This document shows positions 1 through 12,231 of a DNA stretch of 64,000 nt, one piece after another. The translations under genes and the position numbers were made by a program. The stretch's first letter is position 1; each line of letters opens with the position of its first letter. Source of the stretch: Cerioporus squamosus (Eukaryota; Basidiomycota; Agaricomycetes; Polyporales; Polyporaceae). The DNA lies in the NCBI GenBank assembly GCA_022592435.1, contig JABYQS010000105.1:1-64000 (forward strand), read 5' to 3'. Below the pieces are notes generated by a model that did not search any database, was not told the origin of the DNA, and was given only the letters and a program-made list of their open reading frames with translations.

Positions 1-751
1 TGCATGACTCCCCTACATGGGAGGGCGGGCGAACAGTGAGCGAAGTATGCTCGAGTGTCGCCGGAGCTCCAGCGAACGAGGATAGCTCCTCCCAGAGGGC
101 TGTCTGCATCGTGTGCAAGTACTCCTTCCGAAAGCGCACGCAGAGATCGCAGAGATCGCCGTTTGTTTGATAGTGGTCGAGTCGCAGATGTAAGTCGGTG
201 CCCAACGGATCGGACCTGGCGACGAAGTAGTACTCGTCGTTGAAGAACTTCTGCATTCGAAACAAGTGATCTTAGCATTGGTCGTGCGTCGGTTGAGGGC
301 AAGTCACGCCGACAATAGACAACTCCTGCGCACTTTGCACCTCACGAAACCTGAACTCGTTTTGAGCCGATAGACAGCGCTCGAGGTCAAGGTTGCTGAG
401 AACCTCCAGGGTGGAGCCATCAGCACGCAGAACACCTCGAAGAAGCGTCCGTGAGTCGAGCTACGTGCACATGTAGAACTCACCTAGTCCTGCCTGTTCC
501 CCGTGGGTCAATCACATGTAGCTAGTTCTAGTAGATCCTCAAGAGCAACAGAGCAGGCCCCACAAGGTCAGATTGCGTCCAGAAAAAAGAAAAAAGCCCG
601 CGGGAGGATCTGAGACTCAGAAGTCAAGAACCAAGTTGATGGTGTACTACTACAGACTCAGTGCTGCGAGGCAGGCTGAGGCACTGAGCCGCCCGGTTCA
701 AGTTCCTAACCACACGCACTGAATGATGTGCAACATTGCTTGCCCTACATC
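1..751. other. Intergenic, no gene seen
   Basis: No reading frame here has coding character, and no splice-linked exons or RNA gene were found before the tRNA that starts at 752. The only notable detail is an A-rich run near 580-596. Confidence 0.5.
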
Positions 752-823
752 TCCGATATGGTGTAGTGGCTAACATTATCGCCTCTCACGCGATAGCCCG
801 GGGTTCGATTCCCCGTGTCGGAA
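752..823 (+). tRNA. tRNA-Glu (anticodon CTC), no intron
   Basis: A complete cloverleaf can be drawn. The acceptor arms TCCGATA (752-758) and TGTCGGA (816-822) pair with one T-G wobble, followed by discriminator A823. The anticodon stem ATCGC/GCGAT encloses the 7-nt loop CTCTCAC, so the anticodon is CTC and the amino acid glutamate. The T arm contains GGTTCGATTCC. The LINE poly(A) end lies about 155 bp downstream. Confidence 0.95.
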
Positions 824-976
824 TAAGGATACATTCGTGCACTTTTTCTTCCGAACCCGACCGGGGGAGCTCTCACGGATGCAGTGTCCTTCGACCTGGA
901 GTGCACACGTTTGCGCCAATTCATGTTATTACCTCCTGCGCGCGCAGGACGTCCGCACCGTCTCCACGACCACGGT

Positions 977-978
<2 letters not shown>

Positions 979-1010
<32 letters not shown>
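979..1010 (-). repeat. LINE 3' poly(A) tail (32 T on the plus strand)
   Basis: Thirty-two uninterrupted T residues on the plus strand correspond to a poly(A) tail at the 3' end of the minus-strand LINE, 242 bp beyond the ORF2 stop. A pure tract of this length indicates target-primed reverse transcription and little time for decay. Confidence 0.85.
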
Positions 1011-1011
<1 letters not shown>

Positions 1012-1099
1012 GTGGAGCGTGATAGCCTTGAGCCGCCATGGTCCCCAGTGGGGCTTGTCAAGCAGCTCGCGGATGACGATTGTCGTCCAGGCACGCTAG

Positions 1100-1137
1100 G
1101 CGATCCGTCCTAGGTTAGATAACCTAGGTCGGGTCGC
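1100..1137. other. Hairpin in the LINE 3'UTR
   Basis: The perfect 9-bp inverted repeat cctaggtta/taacctagg (1109-1128, 2-nt centre) extends outward to about 18 positions per arm (1100-1117 with 1120-1137), with one T-T mismatch and one T-G pair on the plus strand. It lies in the 3'UTR between the ORF2 stop and the poly(A). In several LINEs the reverse transcriptase recognises a 3' stem-loop; that role here is inferred. Confidence 0.6.
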
Positions 1138-1252
1138 GCTTAATATATAACTTCGTAGCCACCTCGGGGAAATGCTTTTACGCACTGAGTGTGGGACTCA
1201 GAGTACAGACGAATTCTCTGGGAGGCGCCGCACAGGCCAACGTCTCCCATCA

Positions 1253-4200
1253 TCATCCATGCTTAATACCCACTAAAACCCCGGCGTCCACCACCCATTT
1301 GGGAGGCAGACTGTCTTGATTTTCTACCACCGGAGACCAAATCCGTTCGACATCCTGGGGTTTTAAGGCCCTCTTCCCATTCGCCATTGCTGCCGTCCGT
1401 CGATCAAGACTGAGGCGGGAGTTCAGAACCGCATAGTACCGGTTTGATATCTCTTGCTCCGAGAACTCCTTGCCCTCATTCTGAATAACGCGTTCGCAGC
1501 GCATCTTCCATATCAGATGGACCGCTTCGGAGCACAGGATACACCACAGTGCCTCGCTTGCAGGCCTTCGATCGCCATTATTCGATGTGAAAACGGCGCA
1601 TGCCGCCCCGAAAGCAGTCCCCCAGCTTGGGATCTTCCACTCGGCACCAGAATGCACCCATGTCCGTTTGAGGAGACCCCAGATGATCTCTTGCCCCTTT
1701 GCTCTGCACTCCAGTATTATGTGAGTCATCGTTTCGCATTCCCCGCAGATATCGCACACCGCACGCTTTTGAAGCTCTGCAGGCATGTTGGGACGTAACC
1801 AGTGTGTCCCAATCATGTAGCCATCGTGAATGGCCATCCAGAAGAACTGGGATGCCTTCCTTGACAGGTGACGCGACCTCAGCGATAACCAGACCGTAAC
1901 GTCTTTGAGCTGAATGCCGAAAGCGAAGAGGGCCCCGCTAGTTATCCTGTCAAGATTTGCGGTCGCTCTAGGTCTCTGGTGAGTCTTAGCATCTTTCATC
2001 GCGCGGATTGCTCTGTAGGCCAGCTTCTGAGTTATTGATTGCAGCTTTGCTCCGGATACCGCAAGTGCGGGGGGAATATCAAGACATAGTGAGTCACACA
2101 TGGGCTTCTCCGCTCCTAACGCCGCCAGTTTATCCGCTGCTTCATTACCAGCATGCCCTGAGTGGCCTCGGACCCTTTTGAAAATCGTGTGGGCTTTCCT
2201 ACATCGTAGTTGTGCCAGTGTAGCTCGCGTAAGGTACGAGTTCTTCTGCATAATGTATCCAGTATCTTCATGGTCCTGTGCCCATTTTGTGAGCGAATCC
2301 ATCGTCGTGTGCGAGTCCGTTTCCTGCAGCAGACGCGAACGCGTGTCCGTCAGATTAGTCGCTAGGAAGGTGGCCGCGATTTCACCCGTTTGGTTGGACT
2401 GCTCCAGGCACACCGGGAGTCGTAGGCTCTTGATCAAAGAGCGGTCGTCTTCGCAGAAAACCCCGGCTCCGGCCTGGGCGTTCCTATATCCATTGTTATA
2501 ACAGGAGCCATCCGTGGCAACCGTGAGTTGTGTGTTACTTTCGTCCATCTCCATCTGCGTCACTTCGTTCGGCAGCGAGTCTGACTCCGTGAAAATCCTG
2601 AAAGCCTGCCCGAGGTCTCCTCGAGTGGTGATGCATCGGTTGAAAGGGACAAGGCCTTGTTCGAGGTTCTCCTCTTTGAGTCTCGCCATGACTGCGCCTT
2701 CGTAGTCCTCCGGCTGCCTACCTAAAGGATTCCATTTCCCTGGCAGGGTATCAAGTAGATCTCTAGATCTCATACTGCATAGGTGCGGATTCTGACATGT
2801 CACTTCATTTCTCCACCGGAGACAGCCTCCGCACGTACAGGAAGCCCTCGGTTGGTGCATTGGGTCATCGAGGGATGCAGCAATCTTGACAAAATGGCCA
2901 ACCTTACGCGCATAGTGATTCACTTGGAGGCAGGTTAGGAGTTTGGAAGGGACCGACAGCCTGCCCATTCGTTTCCGATTCGCGAAAGGATGGTCCCAAA
3001 GCGGCATGGAGAGGAGAATGGCTCTAGAGAAGGCCAGCCCTTCCAATCGGAGACCGTACTTCTTTGCTACGCTGAGCATTCCTTTTAGTTCTGCCGGAAG
3101 ACTTCTAACTTTCGGCTTCCAATTTTGCAGGAATGGGTTTATTCTCAGTGCCGGATTACTCGGCCTGCACTGTTTCGGGACGTATGAGGCGTAGAGATCG
3201 TCCACCAGGTAAGCCCATACTGGACGTTTAGGACCGAAATCGAGGTAGGCTTTAAGCCACATTACGTCGATCGCTTCTCCTCTAGTCTTCAGGTCTAGGA
3301 GCCCTAGACCACCTTGTTCTACGGGCAGGTAGAGATTCTCCATACCCACCGGTGAGTTGCATCGGTCGTCCCAAAGGTACATCCGGATGATCTTATTCAG
3401 ACGTTTGAGTATCGCATCAGGCATACGCTGAACAGTTGTCAGGTACTGCGTCATACCGCCCACAATCATCTGTACCACATGCCTCTTCCCCTGAATCGTC
3501 GCATGGCCCGCCTTCCAGCGGCCGATTACTTCCATCAGCGGCTTTCTCATAGCCACGATTTTCGTCAGGACCATCGTCCAGACATCCGTCTGGTCGACGC
3601 CGTTTCCGAAAAAGGCCCCTAGTATTCGCACAGGTTCACCATCTTGGGCAACATGTACTCCCCTCGGGTAGTTCTGCCATGCCCCCGTAATCCGGTACGT
3701 CTCCGACATCTCTTCGCGGTGAGCCGCACTGCCAATGGGGATGATTTCAGTCTTACTGATATTGAATCTAGCCTTGGCAGCCGAACACCAAGTGTCAAGG
3801 ACTCTTTGCAGCGTGCCGAAATCGTCTTGACTGGACAAATATACAGTGGTGTCGTCGGCAAAAAGAACCGCTTTCAGTACCTCTTCGCATCTCGGTATGT
3901 CGAAGCCAGTCAGGTCCGACTTCCTGATCATTGCGGATAGAGGTTCTATTGCTAAATCGAAGAGAAGACAAGAGAGAGGGTCTCCCTGTCGCACACCTCT
4001 ATAAATTCGGTATGTCTTGCTCAGGATTCCATTAACCATGATTGACGTCTCCGCATGCGCATACATAGTTTTGACAAGATCAATAAAGACCGACGGGATC
4101 CCTAGGCGTTCCAGAACGCGCCACAAATAGTCGTGAGCTATCTTATCATAAGCTTTTCTTGGTCCAAAGCGACTATTGCCCCGTCGGCATCGTTTTTTTC

Positions 4201-6587
4201 GGCCCAGAGCATCATTGTTCTGGCTAATTGGGTGTGATTCTGGATTTTTCTCCCCGGAACGAAACCTGCCTGAGCGCGGTCGATTAGACTGGGGGCTACA
4301 TCTGCCAGTCGAACCGCCAGGGCTTTACTGAGCAATTTATAGTCTGTGTTGAGTATTGTAATAGGCCGATAATTGACCACTCGGGAGCGTTCCCCTTTTT
4401 CCTTGTAGATCGGTGCTATCCAGCCCTGGGCGAGGGAGGTCTGGGCACTCACCCCATATTTTCGAATGTCTTCAAAAGCCGCACAGAGCAGCCTTACTAC
4501 ATCGAAATCGGGTCGACCATGAAAGCGTTTATCATCAATATGCCTGGCATGGAGAGTTTTCCACAACTCATACGGAAGACCATCAAGACCAGGGGCCGTA
4601 CCACTTTTGGCATGGCGCAGAGAGCCTTCGCACTCTTCGTAAGTAATTTCGCCTCCTAAGGCTCTTGCTTGCTCATGGGTGACCTTAGCGTCTAGGCTAT
4701 TCAGGGCCTCTACGATGTCTCGTTCACGCTCACTCGTCGACTTAATGTCGGGGTCGTCTTTCTGAATACTCATATGGTGGGACCTCGCCATCGCCGCCAT
4801 TTTGACTGAGTCGGTTTCGTAGGATTTCACTCCTAAATCGCTTATCTGATCTTCCTTCTCGAAAGCCTTGATGACGTCTCTCGGGACGCATTCCTTATGA
4901 AGCTTCGACCAGTACTTGGTCGGTCGATCACCATAAATCCGATGTGTTGCTCGTGAGTTCACCTGCTGCTGGTTGTATCGTCTCAGTTTTAACTGACGGA
5001 TCTGTTTTGAAAGCAGCTCTGCTTCCTCGATCTTTCCTTCCTCCGGCAGATTATCATTTGCGATCAGAACTTTGAGTGCTCGTTCGCGTTCCTTAATTTC
5101 TGCCAACAATTTCGGGACCGTTTCTCGCTCGCGGTCGCGCGCCATACGCATCGTGTCGACCTTGAATCCTGCAGGATGATCTGTGCATTCAAGGCTTCCG
5201 ACCTAGACCTCTGCGCCTCGAGCAGTGCAAGGTCAGCTACAGCCCTTAATCCCCTTGCTTTGATCTTCTTTGCGAGCGTTCTATCTTTAATTAAGAGCAG
5301 CGGGAAGAGTGGTCTTCCCGGCCCTACAATCGGTGCGTTTTCCGAAGTGAGCTGGACCGCCACCAGGGAGTGGTCCGTACTGATGCCAGCTTCACAGATG
5401 CGCCATTCCCGTGCGCCATCGAAAACATCTGCAGAGACGTAGATCCTGTCGAGCCGCGAGAAAGTCGCGCTACGTCCCGAGCCCCTATGAAAGGTGTAGG
5501 CCCTGGCATTTGGGTATGTGGCACGCCACCCATCAGCTATCATTAGGCCTAGACTAATCTTCAGATCGTCCAGAGCCAGGACGGAAGAGTCAGCACCATC
5601 GCGAATTGGAAGGCGATCCACGGAGTCTTCAACATTGTTGAAGTCTCCGGCCATGACGTGGGGTTTCGGGCAGTTAGGGTGAGCGTCATAATACTCTCGT
5701 ACCTCATCATAGAAGAGGCGGCGCTCTTCAGCGCCGCTCGAGGTAGGCGCATAGATACAAAGGATTGACCTGGTGTCTCCTCCTAGGCACGGGATCGCTA
5801 CTTGCAGGGCTCTGCCCGGGACGATCTCAATTGCAGACGCGTCAGCTACATTTACATACCTCGAGTTGAGGACGACCGCTACCCCTTCACGTTGGGTGGG
5901 AGCATCCGGGTGAGCAGAATGGAGGATCCTGATCTTCCTCGCAAACATTTTGTGAATGCCTGCTTTGCGTTCCTCAGTAAGGTGGGTTTCTTGCAAGAGG
6001 AGAACCCCCAGTCTATTATCTGACATCATCCTGTAGATGCGACCCCACTTGTTATCGCAGTGGTCCTGGACAAGACTCCCGAAGCCATTTATATTCAGCG
6101 TGGCGACTTGGAGCGCCAATTTGCGTTCGTTTTTCTCGGCACGCGTAGCACGATTCCTAGCAGGTGAGTTCGTGCTCAGCCTTTCATTCTGGGGCTGCAA
6201 GTTGGCAGCCCTAGGAAGCCGCGCACAAGGCCGACTGATTGCGTTAGATTCCGTATCCTGCCTATCCCTTCCTCCTCTGCAGGCACTGGCCCAGCTCGGA
6301 GGAAAGGGCGTGCGTCCGTTACCAGTAGAATCCTCAGCAGCCAGGCTTCCTGCACGCATGGAAGCCTGACCTACGAAACCACCGGAGCACTGAGATCTGT
6401 TGCCTATGTATATGTCCGTCTGTGTTTGTGTATGTGTTGTAGATGTAGCAGTTGCTGTTGTCAACGCGGGTACAACCATACCCCGCGTTCTATCTGCTTT
6501 CCCCTGCAGCTCGGGAGATGCACATCGGACGCCATACGACGATAGCGGTCGTCGTTGTTGTCCTTTGCTTTGCTTACGCGCGGGCAT
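1253..6587 (-). CDS. LINE ORF2: endonuclease, reverse transcriptase, RNase H (two frameshifts)
   Basis: It starts at the ATG at 6587 and would encode about 1,778 residues once two one-base gaps are bridged. The N-terminal third is an APE-type endonuclease, with LLQETHL, AGDFNNVEDS, SRLDRIYVS and STDHS visible. The reverse transcriptase follows, with GVRQGDPLS and the catalytic FADD. RNase H shows TDGS, GEIAA and RVRGHSGHAGNEAADKLA. The C-terminus has CX2CX7HX4C (CDIC...H...C). The frame changes near 5168 and again near 4154-4157, where a four-T homopolymer interrupts the conserved ALDQEKAYD-type region; each is explained by one missing base. If these are sequence errors the polyprotein is intact, otherwise the copy is dead but recent. 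No other stop codon interrupts it. Confidence 0.88.
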
Positions 6588-6942
6588 CAGGCCTAAATAG
6601 GCTACCGCTACTTATCAGGTTTCCTGTCGCTCTCCGAGCCAGTATATTAGCCTGACAAAAGGCCTTTTTCCTACAGAAATTGTGCCGCCACGCCCTGCAG
6701 TCCCACCCTTACCGACTCAGGCCCGAATCGGGGTGACATCCTGCCTACTAAACTTTAAGCACGCCTCACTCTTCTCGTCGAGTCTAGAACTTCAGATTAG
6801 ATACCCTAGTAACCTTGATACATGCATCAGAGGTCCAGAAGGAAAAAGGCCGAGTACAACTGCTGTCCATGTCCATGATCTCGGCACTTACATCAGCATA
6901 CAGAGACGAGGAAAGATACGATAGGGCACCAGCAAGAGGCGA

Positions 6943-9900
6943 TCATCGCCGCTCGTCCTTGCGATAGCCGTTTCGCCCATGCTTCGGAGGCCTAGAGCCG
7001 TCCTTCCTATCGCGACGTGCCGGTCCCCGTCCTTCGCGTTCGTTCTGACGGCCCCGTCCGCGTCCTCGCGCACGGTCGTTCTCGCGGCCGCGACCTCTCT
7101 CGTGATCCGCATCCTCCCAGTCGTGACCCTCGTACGTCCCTCCTGCTCTGGACGAGCCGGCTTGCGAGCCATCAGGTCCATACTGAGGCAGGTTTCTCTG
7201 GCGACGCGGCTGCTGATCACCGAGCAATGAGGACGGTAGAGGACCTTGTCTCCCTCTGCGCTCGCGACCATCCATCGAGTAGGACGGGCCGCCTGCCATT
7301 TCAGGTCCGTTCCAGCCCGGTAATCGAAGGAAAGGGCATAGGTGCGACGGGTGGTCGACGCCCAAACATCCAGCGCAGGCGGAGATGCGGCGCGCCCGCG
7401 CGATGGCGGTATGGAAAGAACCGAAGGTTAGCTCACGTAGCTCCTGAATCCACCTCCTCCAGGTCCTGATACTCTGCGTCGGAGACTGCAGGAAGACGTT
7501 GGCGACAACAGTACCATTGTCGAGGGTGTAGACCGAGATCTGGAGAGTCGCTATAATACGTCGGAAAGCCTCGTCCATCGGTATCGCGCTGAAGTCTGGG
7601 TTCGCTCTGAGCATCTGCTCTATGCGTTGGCGCACCTGAGGCCGTTCGAAGGTGGAGCGGACAGCACGTTCGATGTTGGCCGTATTGTCCTCCAGGAAGC
7701 CTTCGAGCGCGAGTACCCATCGCGGGTTGACGAGTGTGCGTCGCCGAGGAAAGAAGGTGATGGATTTGTAGGACCAGACACGCCTACGAAGAAGACGTTC
7801 CACGCCTTCCGGTGAAAGCCCGGTGATTGCCCACTCGACTGGGCCACGACCTCGGTAGCTCGGGGCGGGATCGGGGGCAATAACAAGGAAATTTGACTCG
7901 CCGGTAGCCTGAGCAACGCGTCCTCGAATGTCAGAGGCCGTGCGCCTGTTCACACCATAGTTGCGTGAACCGCGGGGGTTGTACGTGCTTAACGTGACGC
8001 TCGTGTTCGGCGGGACCGCCCAGAGCGCCTGGACCCAGTTGTCAGACATACCTCGGAAATGAGCCTCTGGATCGTGCCTATGGACTTCAGGGTCTCCCTC
8101 ATGCGGGATCGGGGTAGGGCGTTCATCGTCTCCTTCGTTCGTCGAATCGCCTCTGCGTACCGCATCCGGCAGATTGTCGTCGTCGCCTATGTCGAAAACA
8201 TCAAGGCTATGGATTCTGTTGGAGGGCGTAGCTGTCGAGGCCGGCGCGTGATGGACCCTAGTACGCGCCCCACCTTGCAGACGATACAGAGAAGAGTCCC
8301 TGCCGATGTAAGACTGCCTAGGGGACGACCAGCGGGAACTCTCGAGGTCTCGAGCCATACGCCTCGGTGAGCGGTCCTCCCATTCCTCGGTGAAACGACT
8401 CCCCATACCGCCGAGGTACGCGCTAGGGACCGCCTCCCTTCTCTGCTGCCGACCCATGCGTGTTTCGTCTGCTACTCGCTCGCTCCAGCCCAGACTACTC
8501 GTAGAGGGCACAGAGGGGACTTCGCTCGAAGCGCGCCTGTCCGGCAGGGCACCTAGCTCACGCTCGTAGTAGTGAGAGGTTGGCGTGCTTTGGTCCTCGT
8601 CCCATTCGCCTTCTTCAGGGAGGACTTCGTTGCGCCGGGTGCGACTTGGGCCAGGACGGACGTCGAGGGAGCGTGGGTCCGACAGTATATCTCTGAGTCT
8701 ACGCCGAGCGTTTTCGCTGCCCTCCTCCATGCGCGAAGACGAAGTCATCATCGAAGCATCTTGGGAGGATGGCGGGAAGAAAGGATCTGGGATGAGGTGC
8801 GCTTGGCCAGCTGGAGCAGCATCCTCCCAGTCTATGTCCATGCGGGGGTGTGCGCTCGAGTCCGGGCCTAAGCGCATAGCCTGCGGGGGTGTGGTGACGA
8901 CCGAGCTAGAACGTGTCGGCCGTAGGACGTCGATTGAGGAGGTGGCCGCACGCGAGGACTGAGAGGGGTCGCTCATACCATGAGGGGTGGGGTAGGAGCC
9001 AGATTGATTGAAGCGTCCATAGAAGCTCGTAGAGGTACTGCCAGCACGGCCGAAATCGTCATACGGTACATGATTAGACGACCTTAGCGACGACGAAGGA
9101 ATGAAGGAAGGTGGCAACATGCGCTCTTGAGCCCTGCCCTCGCCGATGGGTCTCGTGGCGCTTGCCCAGGGGTTCGCGGATGGCGGCGTTGGGGCCTCGT
9201 TAGTCGGACGGTCAGTCGCTCTCGCCTTCCCTTTCTTCCTCGCCGACTTCCTAATCCTTTCGCCCGAGGCAGGCGAGACACCACGCCTCCTCTTGCGAAG
9301 CCTGCTCGCCACCGGAGGGTGCGATTCTGAGGAGATCGGGAGGAGAGGGACGTTCTCCAGGTTGGCCTGGCTCGTTGCGCGACCCATGGCTCCTAGCTGG
9401 TTCGGCATCGGCCATGGCACGCTCTGCTGCGTCCCATTCACCCGAGGAGTGAGGATGCTCGGGGTCTGGAGTGCAGAGGGAAGGTTGGCGTCGGGGATTA
9501 TGGGGGTTTGGAAGTGAGCCCAGAACTCATCGTATGACCCCGCACCTTGACTGTCTACAGCGCCAAAAGGCCAAAGGACCGTGCGCAGGGAGTTTGCACC
9601 TCCCGACGGGGTCGGCGTAGCTGAAGCAGAAGAAGGGATATAGATGGGCGAGCTGGGCGGGAGCGGCGACTGGATGCCTGTCGCTAGCGGCCCCTAGACG
9701 AGCCCTATAGGTTAGAATGATGTATGTCAACTAACTGACCGCACGACAGCTCGTACCGTCGAGAGCACATCCTGCCACGGAAGTACGGGTGGAGGAAGCT
9801 CGAGGGGTTCATCGACATCGATGAGCTGCACCATCGTCGGCTCAAGCACCGGGGTAGGTGGCATCAGCAGCGAGCTGGCAGTGCCATCAGAGGTTTGAGT

Positions 9901-10179
9901 CGTCGATCCTGCGCTCGACGTAGCCGCAGGGGCCACAGGCCACACGACCGCACTCAGGGTTGCCGCCGGGAGCGCCGCAACCTGGGCGTAGCTTCGCGGC
10001 GACATCTGAGTCGGGTTCGGCGGTGTTTGGTCGTCGTCAGTCGCTACCGGTACCTGCCCCGGAGTGCTCGGCGTGGCAGGGACCAGGATTACCGGAGGGG
10101 TGTTACGGCGCGGAGAGGAGGGCGGAGATCTTCCTTTCTTGCCACGTCGATTTTTGCTCGGGTTGTTACGGCCGGACAT
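6943..10179 (-). CDS. LINE ORF1, gag-like nucleic-acid-binding protein with a possible in-frame intron
   Basis: The ATG at 10179 opens a frame that runs to the stop at 6943, broken only by three in-frame stops clustered in 9694-9735. Treating that stretch as a 42-nt intron gives about 1,064 residues. The N-terminal half is Ser/Pro-rich and probably disordered. A CCHC zinc knuckle (CAGC...H...C, spacing CX2CX4HX4C) lies near the C-terminal end of the folded part. The protein ends in a long Arg/Gly-rich tail typical of RNA binding. It would coat element RNA in the ribonucleoprotein. Without splicing, only the first 150 residues would be made from 10179. A downstream product could begin only by reinitiation. 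Confidence 0.8.
9694..9735 (-). other. Candidate 42-nt intron in LINE ORF1
   Basis: On the minus strand the segment begins GTTAGT, contains the branch-like CTAAC and ends GTCTAG. It is exactly 14 codons long, in phase 0, and contains all three stop codons of the ORF1 frame (TGA, TAA, TAG). Removing it joins two open segments of the same frame. A shorter variant ending at CTATAG (31 nt) would shift the frame. Confidence 0.5.
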
Positions 10180-10985
10180 GATGGCAGGGGGTGAAGCGAG
10201 AGCAGATGCGGGAGCAGGGGCTAGTTCGGGAGGGCTCAGCGAGCTATCTGACCCCCAGCTCAGTTGTCAGCTACTTAAACTGCTGGACCATTCACTACAT
10301 ACGCGCTGTCAGCAGAAAAAGCCTGGATGCCCCGTACGCGCTTTGGGGGACCTTAAATCCCTTGAAAGGGCATCTTGGTGCTGGGAGCTGTTTAGCGGGA
10401 GTACCACGCTGTCCTCTCAACTTACTTCTCAATACGTTTACTGGCGCCGAGGTGGTGGTTTGCGGCTGCTATCACTTTGGCCCAGGGGAACGGTAGGAAG
10501 ACATGTGATGCTCGATTCGGCCAGTGCCGCATGGGCCGCGTGGCAGGTGACGGCGTCTATGCTCGCGTGTAGAGCTGGCCCCTACAGCGTTCATTCCCCA
10601 TGTCACCAGAGCCCTGTAAACACTCATTCAGACTCTACTACGCACTTGACTCGCTTTTCGCTCCTCCGGTCCCTTCGCGCAGCGTCAAAGAGGTACAAAA
10701 TCCTCCATCATGCGGGGCAAGAGCTTGGAGCCGACCGTTTAGCAAGGACCTGAGCAAGAAATTGTGCGGCTGCCACCTCGGGAGAAGGGGCACAGCCGAG
10801 TAGGAGAAAGGCTCAGCAGGCCTGGCCTTCAACGTGCGTAAGGCATGGAGAGAGTCCTCCTTGGCACTCACGTTGCTCATAGGTCCCGACAGCCAAAAAC
10901 AGGGCTCGTGCGTCAGCTCCCTCGCAGCTGACCGCACACATGCGCGCGTCGCCATTGAGAGCGTGGAGGATGCTACGAGGCGACG
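10180..10985 (-). other. Probable LINE 5' untranslated/promoter region
   Basis: This 0.8 kb upstream of the ORF1 ATG has no convincing protein-coding frame in either direction. Its assignment to the element depends on the tentative target-site duplication near 10986. Confidence 0.35.
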
Positions 10986-11059
10986 CACGGTCACGTCAGG
11001 GAGCAGGCATGTAGGCATATTCTTTGCTTGAGAGGTACGAGGCCCAGACCTGCACTGTT

Positions 11060-11793
11060 CTACTTGGCGTCTCCCCAGCTGACGTAGGTTATCGGCATTT
11101 TCCTCCTTCCCCCCGTGGCACCTGGCCTCTCGCCGACCTCCTCTACCATAGGCTCCCAAAGGAAATTTTCTCCCGCGAGGCTCCTCCATGGCAGCCGACA
11201 CGAGCCTGCACCGCATCTGGGATGCTCCGCGTGGACTCTAACCACCGCTGAGGTGTAGAGATCCGTCTCCTGCGCCTCATGTCTCCCGTCCGGGACAGAT
11301 GTAGGTTCCATCTGTACCGTTACCTCTGGCGCGAAAGGTAAGCGAAGCCTAACCCTCTTAACCGAGTTGACCGCGCATTCGTTTTCCACCTCCAGTACCA
11401 CTTTCCTCCCTCTCCACCCAACGACCCGGGAGATCCAACCCACTACGTGAGCCTCGTAGGCATCGTACACGTCAGGGTCCTCTTCAGGTGAGAGATAGTG
11501 TGCAGGCGTCGTCGCGAGAATTCTAATCCTCGAGCCAAGTTTCAGCGGCGCCGATGGGGGAATCGATGCCGAGTATATATGCGCTCTTTCTCCAGATAGA
11601 CCTCTGGGGTTGCGCGGGCTTTTGCATAGCCTGCCCATCTGGCATAGACGTCAATCGTGGTCTCGTTGCTCTTTGCGCACGTTGCTGGCTCCTCGCCTGC
11701 CATGGAGAGGGCTGGTAAGGCATCTGAGCGGTGAGCAGTTGATAGCGGGCTGTAGGACTGACTAGTAGCGGGGAACAGGTTGGACATCGTCAC
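11060..11793 (-). CDS. Unrecognised protein, frameshifted
   Basis: Two overlapping minus-strand frames look like one protein. The upstream frame (11793 to about 11580) includes TTIDVYARWAGYAKARATPE. The downstream frame (about 11590 to about 11250) includes LKLGSRIRILATTP, EAHVVGWISRVVGWRGRKVV and ENECAVNSVKRVRLRLPF. One missing base between them restores continuity, the same lesion type seen elsewhere in the window. I recognise no family. It has alternating basic/hydrophobic beta-strand-like segments and no signal peptide or membrane segment. The exact end is uncertain because the C-terminal part degrades into low-quality sequence. It could be a chance ORF or a decayed gene. Confidence 0.3.
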
Positions 11794-12231
11794 ACACTGG
11801 GCGAGATAGAGCGTGTGGGCAGGGCGTGAGCAGGAGCGCGCGTAGGAGGGCAGACGTCTTTCGCGAGGCAGCTTATATCCTTAAGCTCGTACCTAGCCTT
11901 GCAGCGCTAATCAAGTCCGCGATTTACAGTACTTTTATGCGCGATAGATGCTGGGTTACTGGTCTGAGTTCGGCCGAGGGAAACCTTGCACTTGTAGATG
12001 GTAGGGGCTAGGCCAGATCGCATAGTCCCATGCCGCGGGAGCGGGGCCCTATCTTTCCAGATTCGGGAATCATATGCAGACGGTTCTGACACATCATCAT
12101 AGGCGAGAGATTTGTCATGCATCGTCAAAGCACGCAACATACTGCTAGCATCTGCAGGCGACCCTCCACTATACTATGCTCCCTACTCTAGCCGACAGCA
12201 TGAAGACCTCGCACGATCCTTGCGTCCACCA

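Larger units (their letters stand above)
979..10985 (-). mobile_element. Tad1-like non-LTR retrotransposon (LINE), near full length
   Basis: The element is read on the minus strand: 5' region, ORF1 (10179 to 6943), a 355-bp spacer, ORF2 (6587 to 1253), a 3'UTR of about 240 bp and a poly(A) tail of 32 (T979-1010 on the plus strand). ORF2 has an APE-type endonuclease, then reverse transcriptase, RNase H and a C-terminal CCHC motif. This order, plus an ORF1 with a zinc knuckle, fits the fungal Tad1 clade. The 3' end is firm. The 5' end is inferred from a possible short target-site duplication, cacggtca at 971-978 and again at 10986-10993; Tad elements normally make duplications of about 14-17 bp, so this boundary is tentative and could lie anywhere upstream of 10179. 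Nearly intact ORFs and an uninterrupted tail suggest a young insertion. Confidence 0.85.

Noticed and set aside
736..1113. ORF across the tRNA and the poly-T tract
   Set aside because: It overlaps tRNA-Glu and translates the poly-T tract into a phenylalanine run; not a gene.
10638..11216. 192-codon minus-strand frame
   Set aside because: Low-complexity, no motif, spans the likely LINE 5' boundary.
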